The notes beneath the pieces are model-generated. The model did no database searches. It was not told where the DNA came from and saw nothing but the letters and a program-made list of their open reading frames with translations. A program made the position numbers and the translations under genes. DNA of 64,000 nucleotides from Bacteroidales bacterium UBA5342 (lineage in GTDB: Bacteria > Bacteroidota > Bacteroidia > Bacteroidales > UBA5342): the NCBI GenBank assembly GCA_002408065.1, contig DHQI01000007.1:53438-117437 (forward strand). Direction: 5' to 3'. Shown here one piece after another: positions 43,901 to 50,971 of this stretch (position 1 is the first letter of the stretch; each line of letters opens with the position of its first letter).

Positions 43901-45703
43901 TTATACTCCAATTGAAAATACTATAACAAAAACAATCATTAAAACGAAACACAAGGTCCACCAGAAAGTAACACCTGAATACCATTTATCGCCAAGACCT
44001 TCTTTAAAGATACCACTCATCTTTTTAAAGTTAAAGGCCAAACCATCCGATACTTTTTCTGCTGCAGGTGGTGGTGTGATAAATGCAGAAATACTCGTTA
44101 CAATCATACAAAAAGCCCACACAATTAAGCCTTGATTTGCAAATGGCTTAATAAAAGCTGCAAATGCAGTTGTTGATTCTTTCAAAGCCACCAACTCGAG
44201 ATATTTTAATATCCCAGCTAAGGCAAAACCAGCGATAACTGCAATCAGCACATCCTTACCATTCACTCTGCGCCAAAGCATACCTATCAAAAAGATGGCT
44301 GAAAATGGAGGAGCAATAAACGTATACATCGTTTGTATGTATACAAAAATATTAATCTTTGTCTCAGCCAAAACCACTGCAAGTAAGATGGAAATAACGA
44401 GAATAATGGTACCAGAAAGCTTACCGACTGTTATTTCACGTTTGTCACCTGCATTTTTATTAATGTACTCTTTGTACAAGTCAATAGTAAAAATCGTAGA
44501 TGTGGAGTTCAGTACCGAACTTACAGTACTTTGAATAGCACCAAACAAAGCGGCTAATAAAAAACCCACCAAAAATACAGGTACTAACTTATCAATCATT
44601 AAGATGTAAGTTTTATTAGCCTCCTCGCTCATCGTAGCCCACGAGCTACTGAAAAGAAAATCAGGTTCCATCGCAAAATATATCAGCCCGGGAACCACAA
44701 CAATAAAAGGTAACAAGAGCTTCAGAAAAGCCGCAAAAGTCATCCCCATACGGGCGTGATACATATTTTTAGCCGCAAATACCTTTTGTATCATATGCTG
44801 ATTAATAACGGTGTACCACAGCCCGATATAAAAGAACGAAAAGACCCAGTGTGTCCAAGGCGTTGTAGCGTGATTAACGGGCTGTAATACAGACAAACGG
44901 TTATAGCCATCGCCCGCAGATGAGCCGTTCAGAATGTTGACCACATTATTATTAATCCATTCTTTTGCCCAACCAGTATTTCCTCGGTTTACTTCCAGCA
45001 TCTTGCTAAAGCCTGCCACAACACCTTCACCATCGCCAAGCCACGTAAGGCCAAGAAAAGTCACCGTTAAACCACCAGCTACCATAATCACAATCGTCAA
45101 CACATCCATCCAGGCAACGGATTTCAGTCCACCCCAAATAGCCCAAACACCAGCTGCCAAAGCAATGAGAACTATTGAGAAATACAAACCCCAATTCATA
45201 GCATCGCCCGAAGCAATCAGTCCGGTATCCAGTCCGAAAAGTTTATTGAAACCAAGGGCTTCTTCCACAATAAGACCTCCGCCATAAATAACAGGAGCCA
45301 TAAATGCCGAGATATTAGCTATTATAGTGATAACGGCAAAAATAATCCGCATCTCTTTGTTAAACCGCTTTTCTAGAAACTCTGGTGTCGTATATACTTT
45401 TGAAGACAAGAGGAAAGGAATAAAAATCCAAATTAGGAAGGTAAAGGCAATCACGGCACTCCATTCGGGCGTAGCCACCACAATACCGTATAATACCGCT
45501 GCACCTATCATTCCCAGAAAATGCTCGGTACTGATGTTTGCAGCTATATATGAACTTCCCACCACATACCAAGGCAAGGTATTTCCAGCCAAAAAATAAT
45601 CAGAGGCGGCATTTTTTTTACTCCTCCCCGCAAACCATCCTATAACACTCAACAGTATAAAATACAAGAAGAATGCTGTGAAATCTAACCAATGTAAATT
45701 CAT
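43901..45703 (-). CDS. Sodium:solute symporter, SGLT-like (SSS family)
   Basis: 600 residues with about 14 hydrophobic spans. The N-terminal WLDFTAFFLYFILLSVIGW and SDYFLAGNTLPWYVVGSS motifs and the LSGTIILVISILLA region are typical of SSS family transporters that couple sodium entry to uptake of sugars (vSGLT type). It sits in an operon with a GH27 alpha-galactosidase (zero spacing) and a putative glycosidase lipoprotein (24 bp upstream), so the substrate is most likely galactose, an alpha-galactoside or another product of the extracellular enzymes. It acts at the inner membrane. Specificity within SSS cannot be fixed from sequence. Confidence 0.9.
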   Translation of the reverse strand: MNLHWLDFTAFFLYFILLSVIGWFAGRSKKNAASDYFLAGNTLPWYVVGSSYIAANISTEHFLGMIGAAVLYGIVVATPEWSAVIAFTFLIWIFIPFLLSSKVYTTPEFLEKRFNKEMRIIFAVITIIANISAFMAPVIYGGGLIVEEALGFNKLFGLDTGLIASGDAMNWGLYFSIVLIALAAGVWAIWGGLKSVAWMDVLTIVIMVAGGLTVTFLGLTWLGDGEGVVAGFSKMLEVNRGNTGWAKEWINNNVVNILNGSSAGDGYNRLSVLQPVNHATTPWTHWVFSFFYIGLWYTVINQHMIQKVFAAKNMYHARMGMTFAAFLKLLLPFIVVVPGLIYFAMEPDFLFSSSWATMSEEANKTYILMIDKLVPVFLVGFLLAALFGAIQSTVSSVLNSTSTIFTIDLYKEYINKNAGDKREITVGKLSGTIILVISILLAVVLAETKINIFVYIQTMYTFIAPPFSAIFLIGMLWRRVNGKDVLIAVIAGFALAGILKYLELVALKESTTAFAAFIKPFANQGLIVWAFCMIVTSISAFITPPPAAEKVSDGLAFNFKKMSGIFKEGLGDKWYSGVTFWWTLCFVLMIVFVIVFSIGV

Positions 45704-45727
45704 TATATTTTTTTTACTTTTTATTCA

Positions 45728-46951
45728 TTAATAAAAGATATCGCCATCGCGACCCTTTACCGCAAATTCTTTTCCCTTTGTGCCATCAGAAAGCCTTGTG
45801 CGCTCTGTGTCAAATTTGACTGTGAGCGTAGGATTACCATAATGATTATACACCACTACTCCATTTTCATACTCGCGCATAGCAAGTCCATCTTTACGTT
45901 CCACTCGTTGTGCTAAGGGTTTACCAAGGTCATAATCCCATTCTTTATACCAGTCGTGATAATGATCCGGTGTTTTAAGCGGGTTAGGATCGGCATATAA
46001 AACATAACCATCAGAATACACTAAACCTAAAGTAGTAGTAGCGCGCATGCGTGACTGATCATCACGGTTCCCCCATACTTCCAAACAGTTGACATGTGGT
46101 TCCTGAAAATTATTCTCGAAATAGACTAAAGCATCACGCACCTTATCCCAATTACGTTTGTTCACATCCTCTTTACCATATAGCACTAAATCCTCTACAG
46201 GCAAACTCAAACTATCGATAGGGTTCAGCTCCATAAAAGAGCCATTAATATAGTCTTTAAACATCTCACCGTCGTGAATATCATCGTGTATGTTGACAAT
46301 TATCAACTTATCTGATCCAATGGCCTTGCGTACTTTTTTCACAATTTCCAGATGTCCACTCCAGTCGAGCATAATACCATCATAAACCCCTGACTCTACT
46401 GCCAATTGACATTGACGGGCTACATTATCCTGGAATTCAGAATTTTCATAATTAAGCATTAAGAATGGCTCCCAGCCTCCCAGCCAGCCTTTTACAATTT
46501 CACCATTATCATCGCGCAACCACCATTCGCTATCTTCAGGTAGAAATGACTGCGGAGCATCGCGCCATCGCACTTCAAAAAGACAAACCATATTCGGGTT
46601 GGCTTCCAATAACGCTTTTTTATTGCGCTTTGCTCTTTTTAATGAAGCATCAGTAAACGATGTTGCCAAACCATTATTTTCATGGTCCCACTCAAGGCCC
46701 AACACCAAATCAACTCCTTCGCCCAGTTGACTCAAAGGCTCCTCCCACATTAAATCGTGCATAGCAGATACCTGTATGCGTTGCTCTTCGGTAGTAGTAG
46801 GATAAAGCTCAGGCATATCCACCGAATACCACGCCTGAAAAACGGACGGATATGTTCTTGAATCCACTCTATTAACTACCGTTCGTTGCGGCTTCTGACA
46901 TGAACTTATGAGAAATACAATTCCCATAAGAAAACAACTTGCTATCTTCAT
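45728..46951 (-). CDS. Putative glycosidase lipoprotein (TIM-barrel-like)
   Basis: 407 residues. Lipoprotein leader MKIASCFLMGIVFLISSC with lipobox at Cys18. The body has TIM-barrel-like strands: VDLVLGLEWD (80-89), NMVCLFEVRW (120-129), VYDGIMLDWSGH (189-200) and KLIIVNIHDD, the third with a carboxylate at the end of the strand as expected of a catalytic position. It resembles uncharacterised GHL-type glycosidases, and a similar strand occurs in the 1871 product. It is first in the operon with the symporter, GH27 and beta-helix lipoprotein. The upstream gap has five TGTACA copies. Confidence 0.7.
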   Translation of the reverse strand: MKIASCFLMGIVFLISSCQKPQRTVVNRVDSRTYPSVFQAWYSVDMPELYPTTTEEQRIQVSAMHDLMWEEPLSQLGEGVDLVLGLEWDHENNGLATSFTDASLKRAKRNKKALLEANPNMVCLFEVRWRDAPQSFLPEDSEWWLRDDNGEIVKGWLGGWEPFLMLNYENSEFQDNVARQCQLAVESGVYDGIMLDWSGHLEIVKKVRKAIGSDKLIIVNIHDDIHDGEMFKDYINGSFMELNPIDSLSLPVEDLVLYGKEDVNKRNWDKVRDALVYFENNFQEPHVNCLEVWGNRDDQSRMRATTTLGLVYSDGYVLYADPNPLKTPDHYHDWYKEWDYDLGKPLAQRVERKDGLAMREYENGVVVYNHYGNPTLTVKFDTERTRLSDGTKGKEFAVKGRDGDIFY

Positions 46952-47427
46952 ATTCTTATATAGTTTTCAATAATTAGTACTACAAAGAACTATAGTTTGG
47001 CAGAAACAGGCTTTGCTTGCTGTACAAAGGTGAGGTTGGATTGTACAAATTCAGTAATCAAACCTGCTTCTTCTGTGTTAAAAATACATAAGCTAATGCA
47101 AGTGTACAAAAGGACAAGGGATATGTACATCTATCGACTTTCAATTACCCCTTAATTCAAAAAAAGTAGTTTTAGAAAAAGTCCCAGTTTTATGCTAAGC
47201 CTATACTCTCTCTAGCATTAAGCACCTAATAGACACTAAAACTCGCTATAAAATCAACATATTTCCTCCTAAAAGCACGATTTGTACATATCCCCCACTC
47301 TTTTTTTTCGTTAATTTGCAAGCATTAATAAAATCAACACAATTAAAAAGTTCAAATCTAAACACTAAAATTCCATAATAGTCAAACCCGGACTTTGAAC
47401 TTTTAAACTCAAAAAACTTTTAAACCT
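46952..47427. promoter_or_regulatory. Divergent regulatory gap with five TGTACA motifs
   Basis: 476 bp between the 45728 operon and the sugar permease. TGTACA occurs at 47021, 47042, 47103, 47124 and 47283. The first four form two pairs, each spaced exactly 21 bp (two helical turns), as expected of dimers binding on one face. This is the densest cluster in the window. No gene was recognised in the gap. The operator function is inferred. Confidence 0.6.
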
Positions 47428-48711
47428 ATGTCTACAAAAAACAGAGTAGTGCCAATAGTGATGATGATTCTCCTATTTGGTATGATTTCTTTCGTGACCA
47501 ACCTGGCGGCCCCTATGGGTATTGTCCTTAAAGAACAATTTGGCGTTAGTAATTTCCAGGGAATGCTGGGTAATGCTATGAACTTTATTGCCTATGCAGT
47601 AATGGGCATCCCCGGTGGTATTTTACTACAGAGAGTCGGCTATAAAAAAACAGCTCTTATAGCCGTATTTGTTGGTTTCGTGGGTATCGGCACACAGTAT
47701 CTATCTGGTCACGTAGCCGACAGCGCCGCATTTTCAGTTTACTTACTAGGTGCTTTCATTGCTGGTATTTCTATGTGTTTGCTCAACACCGTTGTAAACC
47801 CAATGCTTAACACCTTGGGCGGTGGTGGCAACACGGGTAACCAACTTATTCAGGTGGGTGCTTCGTTCAACTCTGTGATGGCTACTTTTACACCAGCTTT
47901 TGTAGGTATCCTCATAGGTGAGGCAGCTAAAGCCCAGATCACTGACGTATTCCCTGTTATGTATATCGCTATGGGCATATTTGCCTTGGTATTCTTCGTA
48001 TTATGGTTGGTAAATATACCTGAACCCAACGTAGAATCCGGTTCTGAAGATTTAGGCAGCATGCTGAAAGGCGCATTGCGATTCCGCCATCTGGTACTTG
48101 GTGCTGTGGCTATCTTTGTATACGTAGGTATCGAAATTGGCGTACCGGGCACCTTGAACTTTTGGTTATCTGAGGAACCTACCGTAGGAAAAACCATAGC
48201 AGGTACTGTAGCCGGTACTTACTGGCTGCTGATGCTTGTTGGCCGTTTATTAGGCGCTGGTTTAGGCGCAAAAATATCGACTAAAACTATGATGATTACG
48301 ACTTCCGGCCTGGGTTTATTGCTCGTTTTACTTGCTATATTCCTGCCTACAAGCACCAACGTAGCTTTGCCGGTAGTGCAATCATCAGCTACAGGAGCAC
48401 TATCGTTTGGTTTTGCCAAAGTGCCAATTAATGCTATGCTATTGGTTCTTGTTGGTCTGTGTACTTCTATTATGTGGGGTGGTATCTTCAACCTGGCTGT
48501 AGAAGGTCTGGGCAAATATATTGCTGTGGCCTCTGGTATCTTTATGACGATGGTTGTAGGTGGTGGCATCTTGCCTCTAGTCCAGAACTTCTTTGCTGAC
48601 CGCATTGGCTATCTACCTTCTTATTGGGTGATAGTAGCAGGTCTTGTTTACCTTTTATGGTACGCTCTGCAAGGTTGCCATAATGTCAATAAAGATATCC
48701 CTGTAGATTAA
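47428..48711 (+). CDS. Sugar permease, FucP-like (MFS, FHS family)
   Basis: 427 residues with 12 predicted transmembrane spans and no signal peptide. The start (MSTKNRVVPIVMMILLFGMISFVTN) and the NAMNFIAYAVMGIPGGILLQRVGYKK block match the fucose:proton symporter subfamily, which carries fucose, galactose, glucose and related sugars. TVVNPMLNTLGGGGNTGNQL and SIMWGGIFNLAVEGLGKYIA are further family segments. It is monocistronic, with a terminator 24 bp after the stop and the TGTACA cluster in front. Together with the SSS symporter it is the only inner-membrane sugar importer seen in the window. A galactose-type substrate is likely from the GH27 and epimerase genes, but this is inferred. Confidence 0.88.
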   Translation: MSTKNRVVPIVMMILLFGMISFVTNLAAPMGIVLKEQFGVSNFQGMLGNAMNFIAYAVMGIPGGILLQRVGYKKTALIAVFVGFVGIGTQYLSGHVADSAAFSVYLLGAFIAGISMCLLNTVVNPMLNTLGGGGNTGNQLIQVGASFNSVMATFTPAFVGILIGEAAKAQITDVFPVMYIAMGIFALVFFVLWLVNIPEPNVESGSEDLGSMLKGALRFRHLVLGAVAIFVYVGIEIGVPGTLNFWLSEEPTVGKTIAGTVAGTYWLLMLVGRLLGAGLGAKISTKTMMITTSGLGLLLVLLAIFLPTSTNVALPVVQSSATGALSFGFAKVPINAMLLVLVGLCTSIMWGGIFNLAVEGLGKYIAVASGIFMTMVVGGGILPLVQNFFADRIGYLPSYWVIVAGLVYLLWYALQGCHNVNKDIPVD

Positions 48712-48734
48712 TTTAATCTTCGGTAAATAACCCC

Positions 48735-48770
48735 AAAGCCCCACTTCTCTTTTGAGTTGCGGGGCTTTTT
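48735..48770 (+). terminator. Rho-independent terminator after the sugar permease
   Basis: AAAGCCCC (48735-48742) pairs with GGGGCTTT (48761-48768), continuing into a T tract. Confidence 0.8.
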
Positions 48771-48795
48771 CATATTAACTGTGACTCAGTATAGA

Positions 48796-49839
48796 TCACA
48801 TATTTAGTATCTCCTTATAATACGCCAGATACTGCTTCACATTTTCTTGCCAGGTAAAGGTGGCCGCATATTCCTGTTCGGCTTTAGCTTTCTCTTCGTT
48901 GAAATCTGCCATTCCTTCTTCAAAAACCTTTTTCATAGAAGCAGGGCAAAAATCAGTCCAGAAATAAGCGTGACCTCCGGCAATCTCTTTCAAACTTGTT
49001 TTATCAGTTGTAAACACCGGTTTGCCAGCTTGCATCACCTCTAATATGGGCAGGCCAAAACCTTCCACAATGGAGGGAAAAACAAATGCTTCACAATGAT
49101 GAAACAAGAAACTCTTCTCTTCTTCTGTTATTTCACCTGTCAGGTAAACACGGTCTTCCAGACCTTTTTCTTCAATCATAAACTGAATATAATTACCATA
49201 GCCGGTGTTCTCGTTACCTGATATCACCAAAATATAATCTTCAGGCAATTGTTTGATAAAGGGTAATAAGACCGCAAAATTTTTACGCTTGGTAAACACT
49301 CCAATAGAAAAAAGTACTTTTTTATCGGGCAAATCCACAGGTCTGTCTTCTTTTTTAAATAAAGGCTCCACCCCATCATAAATACGACGATACAAGATAG
49401 AATCAGGTATCTGCAATTTTTCTTGACTATCTTTAAGGGTATAATCAGAAATAAATGCAACAGCAGTCGACTGATGCACCAATCGGCACAGTTTCTTACG
49501 CAATTGTCGTTGCTCCTTCTTGGTATGATTATAGGCAAAGCTCAAATCGTGGATAGTTAACAGTAGCTTACTATCTTTCCTTATACGGTATTCTGGCCGT
49601 TGATGCACAGAATGAATAAGATCAAAACGCTTCTGATAAAAAGGAAATAATTGGCGCCACCAGGTGAGTTTGATGGTTTTCTTTCCCGGTAACAATGATG
49701 CATCATAATGAGATGGTACCAGGTAAGTAAATGAAAAATCTTGGGTATCTTCTAAGGCTTGGGCATAGTCAACAGATACGCGTCCAAAACCGGAGTTAGG
49801 ACTATTCAGCTTATCAAGGCCTATCAGTATTTTCTTCAT
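48796..49839 (-). CDS. GT4 family glycosyltransferase
   Basis: 347 residues from ATG 49839 (MKKILIGLDKLNSPNSGFGRV); an upstream in-frame ATG at 49872 is less convincing. The N-terminal domain has the glycine-containing donor loop (SPNSGFGRVSVDYAQAL). The C-terminal domain carries the GT4 nucleotide-sugar signature VFPSIVEGFGLPILEVMQAG, with the conserved Glu-x7-Glu pair, and RKNFAVLL after KKVLFSIGVFT. It transfers a sugar from an NDP-donor, probably in cell envelope or exopolysaccharide synthesis; the acceptor is not predictable. It is not preceded by a TGTACA motif and marks the change from the catabolic locus to ordinary genome. Confidence 0.88.
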   Translation of the reverse strand: MKKILIGLDKLNSPNSGFGRVSVDYAQALEDTQDFSFTYLVPSHYDASLLPGKKTIKLTWWRQLFPFYQKRFDLIHSVHQRPEYRIRKDSKLLLTIHDLSFAYNHTKKEQRQLRKKLCRLVHQSTAVAFISDYTLKDSQEKLQIPDSILYRRIYDGVEPLFKKEDRPVDLPDKKVLFSIGVFTKRKNFAVLLPFIKQLPEDYILVISGNENTGYGNYIQFMIEEKGLEDRVYLTGEITEEEKSFLFHHCEAFVFPSIVEGFGLPILEVMQAGKPVFTTDKTSLKEIAGGHAYFWTDFCPASMKKVFEEGMADFNEEKAKAEQEYAATFTWQENVKQYLAYYKEILNM

Positions 49840-50248
49840 ATATTTTAAGCTAAGGTTGTAAAGACACAACACATTTTTTGGCTGTTTTGTTGCACAAGGA
49901 ATCTACATTATTTCTTTTCACTGCAAAACAGTTCCCGGGCAGACTCATGCCTTGTGACGATAAAAGTATGACGATTAGGCTTTACAAAAGAATAAGCCTA
50001 TTAAAATTAAAGCATGGGTCAGCCCTGAAAACGATCCCCTCATCTCAGAGAAAAATCATCCGGTTTATGATTAAATTTTCATCAAATAATTAAACAATTG
50101 AGCTATCTCTATGTTTTTACAACAATTATTCGTACTATTGAAAAAGCAAACCCCCAATTGCATATTATTCTAAAATAGCAACAAAAGAAAAGTTCCTGCA
50201 ACTTTGATCAAATTTACATAAGGTTTAATCCTAAATAAAACACTAAAA
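49840..50248. other. Divergent intergenic gap, nothing recognised
   Basis: 409 bp between the GT4 and SDR-like genes. It is A/T-rich with no exact TAnnTTTG box, no TGTACA and no tRNA-like fold that I could see. Short frames in it lack codon usage or motif support. Confidence 0.5.
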
Positions 50249-50857
50249 ATGATGGACAAAAAGAAATTAATTTTGGTAGGCTCCACCGGGGTCATTGGAT
50301 CTAAGGTAAAAGAATTACTAAGTACAGATTATGATATTATAGACGTCAACCGAACGAGTGGTGATTACCATGTAGATGTATCAGATGCCGATGCTGTAGA
50401 GGCTATGTTTAAAACAATAGGTCATTTTGATGCGTTGATTGCTACAAGTGGATCGGGTAAATGGGGCACAATAGACGAACACAGCATTCAGGATTTCCAT
50501 GATGGCCTCAACAGCAAATTGATGGGACAAATCAACTTGGTGATGCTGGGGCGTAAATATGCTAACAAAGGAGCATCATTCGTTCTATCGTCAGGCATTT
50601 TAGCGCATGAAACTATTGTTGGAGGTTTATCTTTTGGCGTTATAAATGCAGGCATTGAAGCCTTTGTGCGCGGAGCTGCTCACGAGATGAAAGGCATGAC
50701 AATCAATGTCGTCAGCCCATCCTTTGCCAAAAAAACTATGGAACAGATGGGTATGGATCCCGAGGAGGGCATCCCGGCTATTGAATTTGCAGAATTATAC
50801 AAACTAGCCATAGAAGAAGGCGACACCGGATTGGTTTACCATTTCGAGGAAGATTAA
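50249..50857 (+). CDS. Short-chain dehydrogenase/reductase-like protein lacking the YxxxK pair
   Basis: 202 residues, cytosolic. The N-terminal Rossmann motif GSTGVIG (about 11-17) and the IDVNRTSGDYHVDVSDADAV strand identify an SDR fold with NAD(P) binding. The central segment (VLSSGILAHE, then GGLSFGVINAGIEAFVRGAA) occupies the active-site helix, but the classical Tyr-x3-Lys is replaced by Phe-x3-Asn, so normal oxidoreductase chemistry is doubtful. Length is at the short end of the family. A second ATG directly follows the first; either may be used. A terminator follows. The substrate is unknown. Confidence 0.8.
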   Translation: MMDKKKLILVGSTGVIGSKVKELLSTDYDIIDVNRTSGDYHVDVSDADAVEAMFKTIGHFDALIATSGSGKWGTIDEHSIQDFHDGLNSKLMGQINLVMLGRKYANKGASFVLSSGILAHETIVGGLSFGVINAGIEAFVRGAAHEMKGMTINVVSPSFAKKTMEQMGMDPEEGIPAIEFAELYKLAIEEGDTGLVYHFEED

Positions 50858-50879
50858 AATCGGTAGAATTTCAGACTCT

Positions 50880-50907
50880 GCCCCGGATTTTTTCGGGGCT
50901 TTTTTTC
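50880..50907 (+). terminator. Rho-independent terminator after the SDR-like gene
   Basis: GCCCCG (50880-50885) pairs with CGGGGC (50894-50899), followed by eight T residues. Confidence 0.88.
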
Positions 50908-50971
50908 CCCCTTTTCAACAAAAGACCTGCCTTTTTGTTATTCAAGAATTATTCATCTAATAATTCTTATT

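Noticed and set aside
1626..47427. A defence island, phage or conjugative element as the hidden system
   Set aside because: No nuclease, methyltransferase, toxin-antitoxin, integrase, transposase or conjugation gene was visible; all genes fit polysaccharide catabolism or general metabolism.
49878..50093. Short plus-strand frame 49878-50093 as a small gene
   Set aside because: No signal, motif or promoter support; the composition matches the surrounding A/T-rich gap.
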